Positions 8,110 through 16,864 of a stretch of 64,000 nucleotides of DNA are shown here, in pieces. The notes under the pieces were generated by a model. That model was not told the origin of the DNA. It saw nothing but the letters and a program-made list of their open reading frames with translations, and did not search any database. The stretch lies in assembly GCF_001422325.1 (NCBI RefSeq), contig NZ_LMMR01000006.1, positions 124,001 through 188,000 on the forward strand, given 5' to 3'. The stretch is from Leifsonia sp. Leaf264 (lineage in GTDB: Bacteria; Actinomycetota; Actinomycetes; Actinomycetales; Microbacteriaceae). Each line of letters begins with the position of its first letter. Within the stretch, counting starts at the first letter, position 1. Made by a program: the position numbers and the translations under genes.

Positions 8110-9350
8110 CGGTTCGGCGTGAGCGAGGGCCGTGCGTTGAGCACGTCGGGGTGGAAACCTGCGGCGCGCTTGTAGCCGGCAGCGATCTCGGTGAGTTCCT
8201 CGGCGGGGATGACGTCATGGATGTCGGCGAACCCCTGTGGAGCGCGCTCGTGGGCCAGCAGCATGACCCGCTCGGGGCCTTGAGCGCGGTTGCTGAGCAC
8301 GAGAGCAGAGGTCGCCGGACGCCGTTCCCCCTCGTAGGCGGCGAGCGCCGCGGCGACCGATGGCGCGGTCGCGATGTGGAAGGCGAGCGTGCGGGCATCG
8401 ATGATCGCCTGCGACGCGCCGTTGGAGCCGTTCGGGTACATCGCGTGCGCAGCATCGCCCAGCAGGGTGGTGCGCCCGAACGTCCAGTGCGGGATCGGGT
8501 CGCGGTCGACCATCGGGTACTCGAGCAGCTCGTCGGCGGCCGCGATCACGGCGGGCACGTCGAGCCAGTCGAACGACCATTCCCTGAACAACTCGACGAT
8601 CGGGGCGGCGTCGACGGCGAGATTCCAGTCCACGGTCTCGGATCCCACACCGCGCCGCTCGGCGATGAAGTTCACTCGGGCGAGGCCATCGGCATCCGGT
8701 GCACCCAGCGGGTACGCGACGAACTTCTGCTCGCCGTCGCCCGCCATGATCATGGTGCGTCCGTCGAGAAAAGCCGGCACACGCGCCGTGCCGCGCCAGA
8801 GCGTCAGCCCGTTCCAGATCGGCGAACCCTCCTCCGGGTAGTGCGCGCGGCGCACGGCGGAGTGGATGCCGTCGGCGGCGATCACGAGGTCCGCGGTGAC
8901 GGATGACTCACCGTCGGCGGTCTCGAACACCGCGGTCGCGGCATCCGCAGCATCGTCGACGCGGATGAGGCGATGGCCGAGTCGTATCGCGTCGGTGCCG
9001 AGGCGCTCGCCCACCGCGCCTGCGAGCGCGAGTTGCAGCTCACCGCGGTGGACCGAGGCTTGCGGCCAGCGGTAACCCGCCTCGCGGCCGCGCGGCTCGC
9101 TCCAGATCGGCTGGCCGAAGCGGTTGTAGTAGGCGAGCGTCGACGGCGCAACACCCTGACTCTCGACACTGTCAGCCAGGCCGAGTTCGGTGAGCTCGCG
9201 CATCGCGTGCGGCAGCAGATTGATCCCGACACCGAGGGCGCGCAACTCGCTCACGCGATCGTAGATCCGGATGTCGGTCTCGCCGACTGCGTGAAGGCTC
9301 AGGGCCGCCGCGAGACCGCCGATTCCGGCGCCGATGATGAGGATTCGCAT
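8106..9350 (-). CDS. FAD-dependent monooxygenase (PHBH/UbiH fold, PhzS-like)
   Basis: A 414-residue class A flavoprotein monooxygenase. It has the N-terminal FAD fingerprint GAGIGG (residues 7-12), the middle DG-type strand LVIAADGIHSAVRR and the C-terminal GDAAHAMYPNGSNGASQAI motif that binds the flavin ribityl chain. Such enzymes hydroxylate aromatic or related rings with NAD(P)H and O2. A longer frame begins at 9416, but the ATG at 9350 stands seven bases behind AGGAG and starts exactly at the Rossmann strand MRILIIGAG. It is the first gene of the operon, followed by MarR with a 4-bp overlap. The substrate is not readable from sequence. Confidence 0.87.
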   Translation of the reverse strand: MRILIIGAGIGGLAAALSLHAVGETDIRIYDRVSELRALGVGINLLPHAMRELTELGLADSVESQGVAPSTLAYYNRFGQPIWSEPRGREAGYRWPQASVHRGELQLALAGAVGERLGTDAIRLGHRLIRVDDAADAATAVFETADGESSVTADLVIAADGIHSAVRRAHYPEEGSPIWNGLTLWRGTARVPAFLDGRTMIMAGDGEQKFVAYPLGAPDADGLARVNFIAERRGVGSETVDWNLAVDAAPIVELFREWSFDWLDVPAVIAAADELLEYPMVDRDPIPHWTFGRTTLLGDAAHAMYPNGSNGASQAIIDARTLAFHIATAPSVAAALAAYEGERRPATSALVLSNRAQGPERVMLLAHERAPQGFADIHDVIPAEELTEIAAGYKRAAGFHPDVLNARPSLTPNR

Positions 9351-9393
9351 GGCTGACTCCTGTGTCGACGCCGGGTGTTGTCCACATAGTTTT

Positions 9394-9416
9394 GTATGCG
9401 AACATACTTCTGTCAA
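9394..9416 (-). promoter_or_regulatory. Promoter -35 box with MarR-type inverted-repeat operator
   Basis: On the minus strand a perfect TTGACA (9416-9411) is followed four bases later by the inverted repeat GTATG-TTCG-CATAC (9407-9394). The repeat falls in the -35/-10 spacer of the promoter that should drive the flavin monooxygenase operon, so a bound dimer would block RNA polymerase. The -10 element itself is poor (AAAACT at 17-bp spacing). Confidence 0.55.
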
Positions 9417-9493
9417 GGACTCGCTGGCGGACGCGGACGCTGGTCGACGTCGGCCTCAGCTCCCAGACGCTGCGAATCCATCAGGGCCGCCCA

Positions 9494-10495
9494 TCAGCGC
9501 CATGACGCTTGGCGTGCGAGCCCGGCTGGAAGCACCGCCATGGACGCGCGCATGTGGATCAGTTCGCGCGCGTGGGCATCGAGACGGCGATCCTCCTCGG
9601 TCACGAGAGGCATCCGCGGCACTTGCTGCGCCCTGCCGTCCGCGCCCTTCTCGACGAAAACGGTGAGGCACTGGGTGGTCAATTCCAGTTTGCGTGGCTC
9701 GGTCGGACTGCCGGAGCGAACGCGGATGCTGATGTGCATGCTGCGTTCGCTGGTGTGGATCAGGCGGGCGTCGATCTCGACGATGTGGCCGATCCGGATC
9801 GGGCGATAGAAATGGATCCCGCCCGAGTAGACGGCGACGACTGATGGTGACGCCCAGCCCGCAGCGCAGGCGTAGGCAGTCTCATCGATCCAGCGCATGA
9901 CGGTTCCACCGTGCGCGTTGCCTCCCCAATTGCCGTCGCCCGGCGCTGCCATGAAGCGGAACACCGTGCGGGGGGCGGTGCCGGCGGTGGTGAACTCCTG
10001 TTCCAGCATCCTCGACTGGATGAGCCGTCGTGGCTCGATCCTGGATTCAGCCCGCGACTGGATCGTCCTGTCCCCATCCCCCCATGGCTCCCACCGAGGG
10101 ACCTCCCGCGGGGCTCCGGATTCGTCGACCGCTACCAGCACGAGGATGCAATGGGTCGCCGGGGTGAATCGGCGAGCATGGACGTCGGCCGTGTCGATCG
10201 AGACATAGACGTGCATGCTCGTGCGTCCGGTGTGGATGATGCGTGCGTGCGCCTCCACGAGCAACCCAGCAGGGATGGGGCGCGTGAAGTGAACGTCGCC
10301 GACGTAGGCGGTGACGCAATAGGAGGCGCTCCACCCGACGGCGCAGGCGTAACCGGCCTTGTCTATCCACTCGAGCACTCTGCCCGCCTGAACCGTGCTG
10401 CCGGAGGCGTCCATGTCTGATGGCGCGACGAGGAATCGTAGGGTGACGGACTCGCTCTCGACGTGGGTAGGAGGACCTCCGGCGGCGGCGCTCAT
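9494..10495 (-). CDS. Tandem hotdog-fold acyl-CoA thioesterase
   Basis: A 333-residue protein made of two hotdog domains (about residues 15-150 and 175-310). Each has a long central helix (VLEWIDKAGYACA and VMRWIDETAYACA) and the following strand pair (VGDVHFTRPIPAG and SGGIHFYRPIRIG). This is the architecture of acyl-CoA hydrolases of the YciA/ACOT7 type. The second domain keeps NAHGGTVMRWIDE, the usual active-site stretch, while the first has GSTVQAGRVLEW and may be mainly structural. The ATG at 10495 overlaps the stop of the CitE-like gene by 4 bp. Release of free acid from a CoA ester fits a CoA-dependent catabolic block. Confidence 0.8.
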   Translation of the reverse strand: MSAAAGGPPTHVESESVTLRFLVAPSDMDASGSTVQAGRVLEWIDKAGYACAVGWSASYCVTAYVGDVHFTRPIPAGLLVEAHARIIHTGRTSMHVYVSIDTADVHARRFTPATHCILVLVAVDESGAPREVPRWEPWGDGDRTIQSRAESRIEPRRLIQSRMLEQEFTTAGTAPRTVFRFMAAPGDGNWGGNAHGGTVMRWIDETAYACAAGWASPSVVAVYSGGIHFYRPIRIGHIVEIDARLIHTSERSMHISIRVRSGSPTEPRKLELTTQCLTVFVEKGADGRAQQVPRMPLVTEEDRRLDAHARELIHMRASMAVLPAGLARQASWR

Positions 10496-11325
10496 GCGAT
10501 GGAGAAGGCGCGAGCCAGGTCCTGGATGCGTCGAGCGCGTGCCAGCCGCGGTGGATCGCTGCCGTCTCGTACCCGGCCCCCACCTTCGGAGAAGTCGCGG
10601 AGGAAGTCTTGAGCCCAACCGAGGTCTGACGCCGACGGGCTGAACGACTCGTTCACCAGCGCACTCTGCTCGGGGAACAGGCACAGCTTCCCGGTCATCC
10701 CCAGCGAGACAGCGACGCCCGATTGTTCGCGTAGCGGCGTGTGGCCTGGCGTGACGGTCGGGCCGTCGATCGGCCCGGGCAGGCCGCCGACCCGACTGGC
10801 GATGACCAGCCGCGACCGAGGGTAGGCCATCGCCAGATCGTCGGCGCTGACACCGGTGTCGCGGCGGTAATCGCCGCTGCCGAATGCAAGACGGTGCGCC
10901 CCTCGCGCTCGCGCGATCGCGACGGATTCCTCGATCCCGAGAGCGGACTCCACCAACGCGACAACCGGCACCTCGCCCCCGAGCGCGTCAAATGTCTCAG
11001 TGACGGCGGTTGCCGACTCGACCTTCGCCAGGACCACCCCGCGGAGCCCCTCTATGCCGCGAAGCCCGTTCACGTCCGCAGCCCAGAAATCGCTCGTCCG
11101 GTCGTTGATGCGCACCCACGCGCTGCCGCCGCCCGTCAGCCAGGTTGTCACGGCACTGCGCGCGCCATCCTTTCTGGAGGGGTCGACGGCGTCCTCGATA
11201 TCGAGGACGACCTGGTCTGCGCTCGATGACCTGATCTCCTCGAATCGCGACGTTTCAAGCGCTGACATCAGCAGCCAGGACCGCGACAGCTCACTGCCGA
11301 CGTGCCGGAGCAGGTCACTTCTCAT
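10492..11325 (-). CDS. HpcH/HpaI (CitE-like) CoA-ester lyase
   Basis: A 277-residue TIM-barrel protein of the CitE subfamily, recognised by VVLDIEDAVDPSRKDGAR near residue 35, VVLAKVESA (metal Glu) and LVESALGIEES. CitE-like enzymes cleave or form C-C bonds in CoA esters such as citramalyl-CoA or malyl-CoA with Mg2+. Three starts are possible. The ATG at 11325 is chosen because GGAGA lies six bases ahead and the protein begins as the family does; ATG 11337 would add four residues. It is followed by the thioesterase with a 4-bp overlap and preceded by the MFS exporter at a gap of 63 bp. Confidence 0.75.
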   Translation of the reverse strand: MRSDLLRHVGSELSRSWLLMSALETSRFEEIRSSSADQVVLDIEDAVDPSRKDGARSAVTTWLTGGGSAWVRINDRTSDFWAADVNGLRGIEGLRGVVLAKVESATAVTETFDALGGEVPVVALVESALGIEESVAIARARGAHRLAFGSGDYRRDTGVSADDLAMAYPRSRLVIASRVGGLPGPIDGPTVTPGHTPLREQSGVAVSLGMTGKLCLFPEQSALVNESFSPSASDLGWAQDFLRDFSEGGGRVRDGSDPPRLARARRIQDLARAFSIA

Positions 11326-11388
11326 CGATGTCTCCATGGCTCTGCCGATACTGCGAGGCGCCGGGCGTGGACGCATGAGGCACGTCCA

Positions 11389-12873
11389 TCAGGGAACGCG
11401 CACCGCAGGGCTCTCAGACAGCTCGAACGCTTCGTCCTGTGCAATCGCCTCGATGACCTCACCCCGTTGGTTCATCGGGGTCGACTTACGGATGGCGATG
11501 GTCGCAGCGAATGCCACGGCGCCGGCGATGATCACGAGGACGATCCCGGCGTTCCACGACTGGATCGTCGGCGCCGTGGTGTCGGGCACGGTGCTGGAGG
11601 CGAGGACGATCCCGATGACAGCTGTACCGATCGCACTGAAGATCGTGCGCCCGACCGTGAACGTCAGCGCGACGGCCTCGCTGGTGTCGCGGGCCGCCAC
11701 GTTCTCGACGATGACGATCGGGACGCTCACGGTGATGAACACCGTCCCCACTGATCCGACCACGATCCCCACGATCGCGAGGGGCAGGTTGTGCACCGAG
11801 AACAGGAAGCTGGCGTACCCGAGCACGCCGAGCAGGATGCCCGCCGCCAGCACGAGCTTGCCCCCGCGCCTGCCTGCGACGCGGCCGGCCAGCGGCGAGA
11901 GGATGAACGCGATCGTCCCGGAGATCAGGCCGTACAGCCCCGCTTGGGTGGGCGTCAGGCCGAGCCCGACGGGCATCGTGGTCGGGGTCTGCTGCAGGAT
12001 GGGGGTGAGCAGCGCCGGGGCCGAGAGGATGCCGATGGAGGCGAAGGCCGTGGCGACGAGGGTGAGCACCAGCGATCGGGTGCGGAAGAGTCGAAGGTTG
12101 AACATCGGGTTCTTGATCCGCAGCTCCCAGACGACCCAGAAGCCGAACAGCAGTCCGCCGACGACGATCAGCCCGACCACGACCGGACTGGCTCCCTGAC
12201 TCCGGGAGATTGTGAATCCGAAGAGGATCGCTGCGATCGCGGGTGCCATCACGAGTGCCCCGAGCAGATCGAGCCTGCCGCCTTCCTTCACCGAGACGAC
12301 CGACTTCGGCAGGATGAGGGCCACCCCGATCGCGATGACGGCCAAGACGGCCGAGACCACGAACATGCTGTGCCATCCGGAGGTCTGGAGCAGGATTCCG
12401 GCCGCGAGGGCGCCGACAGATCCACCGATCAGGCCGATTCCCGACGTCAGGCTGATGAGCAGGGGCACCTTGCGGGCCGGTGCGACCTCGCGGGCGAGGC
12501 CGATGAGAAGAGGGAACAGTCCTGCACTGGTGCCCTGGAAGGCACGGCCGATCAGGATTCCCTCCAGGTTGCCCGCGACGACGCTGATGATGGAGCCGGC
12601 GGCGGAGACCACCATGAGGATGATGAGGACCCTCTTTCGGCCGTAGATGTCGCCGAGGCGTCCCGAGATCGCAGCGGTTCCCGCGCCGACCAGCAGGAAG
12701 ATCGTCACCACCCAGGAGATGGTGGCCGCGTCGGCCTTGAAGACACCCATGAGCGTGGGGATGGCTGCGTACATCATCGTGACCTCGAAGATCGGGGTGA
12801 GTTCGATGATCATGAAGATCGCGACGATCAGTGCGAACGGCCTGACCTTCGGCTGGTGTGTTGAAACGGACAT
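11389..12873 (-). CDS. MFS transporter, DHA2 drug:proton antiporter type (14 TM)
   Basis: A 494-residue membrane protein with about 14 hydrophobic segments. The loop 2-3 signature GRLGDIYGRKRVLI is present and the overall length is typical of the DHA2 (EmrB/QacA) family. It would export or import a hydrophobic compound using the proton gradient. It is closely similar along its N-terminal half to the second MFS protein at 32918-34393, down to shared stretches such as AAISGRLGDI and GRKRVLIIL, so the two are paralogues. AGGAAAG precedes the start. The neighbours are the CitE-like gene downstream and the Baeyer-Villiger block upstream. Confidence 0.86.
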   Translation of the reverse strand: MSVSTHQPKVRPFALIVAIFMIIELTPIFEVTMMYAAIPTLMGVFKADAATISWVVTIFLLVGAGTAAISGRLGDIYGRKRVLIILMVVSAAGSIISVVAGNLEGILIGRAFQGTSAGLFPLLIGLAREVAPARKVPLLISLTSGIGLIGGSVGALAAGILLQTSGWHSMFVVSAVLAVIAIGVALILPKSVVSVKEGGRLDLLGALVMAPAIAAILFGFTISRSQGASPVVVGLIVVGGLLFGFWVVWELRIKNPMFNLRLFRTRSLVLTLVATAFASIGILSAPALLTPILQQTPTTMPVGLGLTPTQAGLYGLISGTIAFILSPLAGRVAGRRGGKLVLAAGILLGVLGYASFLFSVHNLPLAIVGIVVGSVGTVFITVSVPIVIVENVAARDTSEAVALTFTVGRTIFSAIGTAVIGIVLASSTVPDTTAPTIQSWNAGIVLVIIAGAVAFAATIAIRKSTPMNQRGEVIEAIAQDEAFELSESPAVRVP

Positions 12874-12935
12874 TGTCGTGCTTTCCTAACGTCGTTGTCA
12901 GAGAGTGCGTGTGCTGTGGTGCGCTCCAGAGGTGG

Positions 12936-13286
12936 TCAGACCGCGGACGGGGTGAACGGGGCAACGATCATGGCGCTAAGGTCCATGGCGTCACTGGTGC
13001 TGAGCCCTGAGCTGAACATCCGGTTGCGGGCGTCGGATGCCGACCCTTCGACCTCGTAGATCGTCGCGTATCGGAACGGGGCCGCCCCACCCGGCTCCTC
13101 GGAGAGCCGAAGGGTTCTGGCCCCGATGAATCCAGGCAGCGCGAGGACTTCCTGAACGTGTGTGCCCCAGTACCACGTTCGGAACTCGTCGTCCCTGCCA
13201 TCGACCGAGTTGACCAGGGTGATGAGGGATTCCCGGATCGCGAGAGCCGATTCGGCCTGGAGGTCGGGGGTGACGGCGTCGGTCAT
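12936..13286 (-). CDS. Small dimeric alpha/beta-barrel protein (EthD/DUF4286-like)
   Basis: A 116-residue protein with the ferredoxin-like pattern seen in EthD and DUF4286 proteins: a first strand LITLVNSVDG, a helix with WYWGTHVQEVLALPGFIGARTL, and strands FRYATIYEVEG and MIVAPF. EthD was found essential for ether degradation by a P450 system, and similar small proteins sit beside many oxygenases without a proven reaction. The frame is open far upstream, but the ATG at 13286 is placed seven bases behind AAGGA. It lies 47 bp after the Baeyer-Villiger gene, most likely in one transcript. The family call is tentative. Confidence 0.65.
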   Translation of the reverse strand: MTDAVTPDLQAESALAIRESLITLVNSVDGRDDEFRTWYWGTHVQEVLALPGFIGARTLRLSEEPGGAAPFRYATIYEVEGSASDARNRMFSSGLSTSDAMDLSAMIVAPFTPSAV

Positions 13287-13333
13287 CTTCGCATCCTTCG
13301 TGTGGGTGTCGGAGGGGGTCTCAGCGCTCACCG

Positions 13334-14968
13334 TCAGACGCCGACCCGCTCGTCGGACGAGGCGAGCGCCCCGCCGAAGCTCTCCGTGGCCGTCATCTCG
13401 CCGAGCATCTCGTGGAGCTTTCCGCGGCCGCCCGGGTTGAGCAGGAACTTGCGAGGCTTGCCCACCACGTTGGCGCCGTAGTAGTGGCTGTGTTCGGCCG
13501 AGAAGATCGACAGCGGGGCGAGGGTCGCGACCATCGTCATCCAGGCCTCTTCGTGCTCGGCGGTCGGCTCGAAGCGGTCGAAACCGTGCTCGCGCGCGTA
13601 GACGAGCGTGTCCGAGATCCAGTCGATCTGGTCCTGCGAGTAGCGGGGGTAGTTGCCGCCGCCGGCGCCGTGCGGGCCGCCGGGGAAGAAGAAGTTCGGC
13701 AGGCGGTGCGCGCTGAATCCCGCGAAGTCGGAAGGCCCGTCCTCCCAATCCGTACTGAGGTCGAGGCCGTCGCGACCGACGACGCCCATCCGAGTGAGGG
13801 CGCCGGTGCCGAAGTCGAAGCCCGTGGCGTAGACGATGATGTCGTAGTCACGGTGGCCCTCCGTGGTCTCGATCCCCGTCGCATCGACGCGAACGAACGG
13901 CGTCTGGCGCAGGGAGATGAGCGAGACATTCGGTTTGTTGAACGACTCGAAGTAGCCCGCGATGAACGGCGGTCGCTTCGCACCGAAGAGGTGATCCGTC
14001 GGGATGAGCCGCTCCGCGGTGACGGGATCCGCGACGATCGAACGGATCTTGTTCGCAAGGAAGTCGCAGAACTCGAGGTTCACCTCGCGGTTGGTGGTCA
14101 TGTCGTAGTAGTTCGAGGTGAGCTTTCCGAAGCCGGGCGCCTTCCAGATCTGCTCGTAGAAGGCCTGCCGCTGCTCGGGGGTGTCGTCGGTGGAGAACTT
14201 TCCCGCCGGCGGATGCATGAAGCCGGTCGGGCTCTGGGTGAGGGTCTGCACGACCTGGTCGAAGTTCTCGCTCAGCCACGCGCGCTTCTCCTCGGTCATC
14301 GGCGCGTTGTTGAGAGGGGTCGTCCACGTGGGAGTGCGCTGGTAGAGGTCCACCTGCGCAGCGATGTCCGAGATGGCGGGGAGGATCTGGCCGCCGCTCG
14401 GTCCGTTGCCGATGATCGCGACGCGCTTGCCAGCGAAGTCCAGGGGCTCGTGCGGCCAGGCACCGGTGTGGTGGCCCTCGCCCTGGAAGTCCTCGAGGCC
14501 CTCGATCTCGGGGTAGTGCGGCACGGAGAGGCCGCCTGTCGCCGAGATGACCCAGCGCGCACGGACGGTCTCTCCTGTCCCGGTCGTGACCTCCCAGCGG
14601 TTGCCATCGTCGTCCCAGCGCGCCGACACGACTCGTTGTCCCGTCTGGATGTGCCTGCGGAGGTCGAAGCGGTCGACGACGTGGTTCAGGTAGCGCTCGA
14701 TCTCCGGCTGGGTCGCGAACTCCTCCTCCCACTTCCAGTCGTCGAAGAGTTCCTTCGAGAACAGATAGCCGTAGGTGTAGCTCTCGGAGTCGAAGCGAGC
14801 AGCCGGGTAACGGTTCCAGTACCAGACGCCGCCGACGTCATCGCCTGCTTCCAGCGTGCGTGCGGTGAACCCGGCCTCAATCGCCCGGTAGAGGGCGTAG
14901 ATGCCCACCACTCCGGCTCCGATCACCAGAACTTCGACGTCGACTTCGTTGTCCGACCTACTCGCCAT
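13334..14968 (-). CDS. Baeyer-Villiger flavin monooxygenase (cyclic-ketone type)
   Basis: A 544-residue protein with two Rossmann fingerprints, GAGVVG (17-22, FAD) and GNGPSG (187-192, NADPH). Between them is the diagnostic BVMO motif FQGEGHHTGAWP (161-172, fitting F-x-G-x3-H-x3-W-P). It would insert one oxygen next to a ketone to give an ester or lactone. A GTG seven codons upstream (14989) is open, but the ATG at 14968 has GGGAG six bases ahead. It heads a minus-strand unit with the EthD-like protein and probably the exporter, divergent from an SDR. With SDRs that make ketones and a CocE-type hydrolase nearby, ring opening of an alicyclic ketone is a reasonable inference. Confidence 0.9.
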   Translation of the reverse strand: MASRSDNEVDVEVLVIGAGVVGIYALYRAIEAGFTARTLEAGDDVGGVWYWNRYPAARFDSESYTYGYLFSKELFDDWKWEEEFATQPEIERYLNHVVDRFDLRRHIQTGQRVVSARWDDDGNRWEVTTGTGETVRARWVISATGGLSVPHYPEIEGLEDFQGEGHHTGAWPHEPLDFAGKRVAIIGNGPSGGQILPAISDIAAQVDLYQRTPTWTTPLNNAPMTEEKRAWLSENFDQVVQTLTQSPTGFMHPPAGKFSTDDTPEQRQAFYEQIWKAPGFGKLTSNYYDMTTNREVNLEFCDFLANKIRSIVADPVTAERLIPTDHLFGAKRPPFIAGYFESFNKPNVSLISLRQTPFVRVDATGIETTEGHRDYDIIVYATGFDFGTGALTRMGVVGRDGLDLSTDWEDGPSDFAGFSAHRLPNFFFPGGPHGAGGGNYPRYSQDQIDWISDTLVYAREHGFDRFEPTAEHEEAWMTMVATLAPLSIFSAEHSHYYGANVVGKPRKFLLNPGGRGKLHEMLGEMTATESFGGALASSDERVGV

Positions 14969-15005
14969 GCGAATCTCCCGCTGTGTCACCTCGACCTATC
15001 GGTCG

Positions 15006-15041
15006 GTGCTTGAATGTAAGCACAATCGCTGAATAGATTCA
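15006..15041. promoter_or_regulatory. Divergent overlapping promoters with two inverted repeats
   Basis: Between the BVMO (minus) and SDR (plus) genes lie GTGCTT-N6-AAGCAC (15006-15023) and TGAAT-AG-ATTCA (15030-15041). On the minus strand TTGAAT (15042-15037) and TTACAT, 17 bp apart, form a promoter whose -35 and -10 fall in the two repeats. On the plus strand TTGAAT (15010) and ATAGAT (15033), also 17 bp apart, form a second one. One regulator could therefore switch both directions. The nearby TetR gene at 16155-16862 is a candidate. Confidence 0.55.
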
Positions 15042-15139
15042 ACATGGCTTCGTATTTGCTGGCATTCATGCCATTGATCGGGTTGTCAGATGTGAGCCAG
15101 TGTGATGAAATCACTCGACAGCACTTCAAGGGAGAAATG

Positions 15140-16078
15140 ATGAACCAATCCGCTGACCTTCGCTTCGACGATCGGGTCGCCATCGTGACCGGTGCAGGCC
15201 GAGGCCTCGGCCGCGCCCACGCACTCCTGCTCGCCAAGCTCGGCGCCAAGGTCGTCGTCAACGACTTCGGCGGGTCGAAGGAGGGCGAGGGCACCGACAC
15301 GGGTCCTGCGAACGAGGTCGTCGCTGAGATCGTCGCGGCGGGCGGCGAAGCCGTGGCCGACACGAGCGACATCGGTGTCGAGGCGAACTGTCATGCGCTC
15401 GTCGAGCGCGCCGTCGCCCAGTTCGGTCGCATCGACATCATCGTCAACAATGCGGGCATCTCACGCTGGGCGACATTCCCCGAAGCCGATGCCGACAACC
15501 TCGAACGCACACTCGATGTGCATCTGCGCGGAACCTGGCACACCACTCGGGCCGCTTGGCCGTACATGGAGGCGCAGGGCTACGGCCGCATCATCACGAC
15601 GACATCGACCGGCATGCTCGGCCTGGCCGACAACCTGGCCTACGCCACCGCCAAGGGCGCCCTCATCGGCTTCACGCGCAGTCTCGCCGTCGCGGCCGCC
15701 CCCAAGGGCATCCTGGTCAACTGCATCGCCCCCAATGCCATCACCCGCCCGAGCCTGTCGGCCACCAAGCCCAACATCGTCACCGCGACGCCCGCCAACC
15801 CGGCACTGCTGCAGGCGATGGAGACCGGGCTCGTCTCTCCCATGGTCGCGTTCCTCGCACATGAATCGTGCCCGGTGAACGGCGAGATCCTCGTCGCTGG
15901 TGCCAACCGTTTCTCGCGGTGGTTCCTCGGCATCACTCCCGGCTGGCTCTCGGACGGTTCGCCGTCACTCGAGGAGATCGCCGACCACTGGGAGGAGATC
16001 AACGACCAGGACGGGTACTACGTGCCGGAGAGCCTCAACGACTGGTCGTCACGGTTCATGGCGCATCTGAGGGGCTGA
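15140..16078 (+). CDS. Short-chain dehydrogenase, hydroxyacyl-CoA dehydrogenase-like
   Basis: A 312-residue SDR with the cofactor motif TGAGRGLG near the N-terminus, NNAG, a catalytic Ser in TTTSTGML and YATAK. The stretch VVVNDFGGSKEGEGTDTG is characteristic of the branch related to the dehydrogenase part of peroxisomal multifunctional enzyme 2, which oxidises 3-hydroxyacyl-CoA esters. The C-terminus is about 50 residues longer than in a minimal SDR and has no recognised domain. Two adjacent ATGs exist. The second (15140) is five bases from AAGGGAG and is preferred. It is transcribed alone, divergently from the BVMO gene, and ends before a strong hairpin. Confidence 0.82.
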   Translation: MNQSADLRFDDRVAIVTGAGRGLGRAHALLLAKLGAKVVVNDFGGSKEGEGTDTGPANEVVAEIVAAGGEAVADTSDIGVEANCHALVERAVAQFGRIDIIVNNAGISRWATFPEADADNLERTLDVHLRGTWHTTRAAWPYMEAQGYGRIITTTSTGMLGLADNLAYATAKGALIGFTRSLAVAAAPKGILVNCIAPNAITRPSLSATKPNIVTATPANPALLQAMETGLVSPMVAFLAHESCPVNGEILVAGANRFSRWFLGITPGWLSDGSPSLEEIADHWEEINDQDGYYVPESLNDWSSRFMAHLRG

Positions 16079-16099
16079 TCTCCACCAGGCCCGGGATCG

Positions 16100-16136
16100 A
16101 ACCGGCGCGAGCAGCGACGAGCTGCTCGCGCCGGTT
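16100..16136. terminator. Strong hairpin between convergent genes
   Basis: A perfect 15-bp stem (AACCGGCGCGAGCAG and its complement) with a 7-base loop lies between the ends of the SDR and TetR genes. No long T tract follows on either side, as is common in high-GC actinobacteria. It probably ends transcription from both directions. Confidence 0.7.
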
Positions 16137-16154
16137 CGTTGTCGCGGCTGCGCG

Positions 16155-16862
16155 TCAGTCCGCGACGACGGCGCGCGGGTCGCCAGCGACGACGGGTGCG
16201 ACCAACCCCGCACTCAGGTAGGCCACGAGGTCGTCGATGAGCACGTCCAGCTTCGTGGACTGCGTGCGCCTCTGCTGCGCAGCCTGGTAGCGCGCGAGAG
16301 TGTGCACGCCGCTGGTCAGGGTGACCCACCACCGCTCATCGAGAACCGCCACAGGAACCTCGGGCGCCAGGCGCGCGATGAGGGCGCGCAGGGTGACGAC
16401 GGATGCCCCTGTGTGCACACTCTGGCGTCCCTCGTAGCCGCCCTCTTCAGTGATGAGCATCGACAGGAATGCCAGGTAGTGGTTGTCGGGCTCGATGTGG
16501 ATCGCGAGCGGACGCACGAACGCGCTGACCACGTCGGCGACTGTCGGCGTCTCGCCGCCGACCGCCAGGCCGGCGACGATGTCAGCACGCACGACTTCGC
16601 TCTCGCCGCCTCGCGCCTCCATGATCGCCTGGACCAGTGCGTCACGGTCTCCGAAGTGGTATTGAACGGCTGCGTGGTTGCGCTGTCCGGCCTCAACGCC
16701 GATGTCTCTCAGCGGTACCGCTGAAATCCCGTGCTCGGAGAACAACCGCTCGGCAGCCGCCAGAATGAGCTGACGAGTCGCCTCGCCGCGCACGTTCCCT
16801 CGATCATTCGACGGGCGGCGGCTGACACGGCCCGGACCGAGATCCGACACGGATTGAGACAT
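16155..16862 (-). CDS. TetR family transcriptional regulator
   Basis: A 235-residue protein with a TetR N-terminal helix-turn-helix (about residues 25-75). The first helix is RQLILAAAERLFSEHG, and the recognition region includes LRDIGVEAGQRNHAAVQYHF. A ligand-binding helical C-terminus follows. It is the last gene of the minus-strand operon SDR-CMD-HtaA-TetR, starting 2 bp after the HtaA stop. The frame is open upstream, but the ATG at 16862 fits this spacing. It may control its own operon or the divergent promoters at 15006-15041. Confidence 0.86.
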   Translation of the reverse strand: MSQSVSDLGPGRVSRRPSNDRGNVRGEATRQLILAAAERLFSEHGISAVPLRDIGVEAGQRNHAAVQYHFGDRDALVQAIMEARGGESEVVRADIVAGLAVGGETPTVADVVSAFVRPLAIHIEPDNHYLAFLSMLITEEGGYEGRQSVHTGASVVTLRALIARLAPEVPVAVLDERWWVTLTSGVHTLARYQAAQQRRTQSTKLDVLIDDLVAYLSAGLVAPVVAGDPRAVVAD

Positions 16863-16864
16863 GC

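Noticed and set aside
7607-8455. N-terminal extension of the CocE-type hydrolase frame
   Set aside because: The extra 283 codons read Arg/Pro/Ser-rich shadow of the MarR and monooxygenase genes. The ATG at 7606 has a ribosome site and a 4-bp overlap with MarR.
13412-15013. 533-codon plus-strand frame opposite the BVMO
   Set aside because: Antisense shadow of the BVMO gene, without start signals or domain features.
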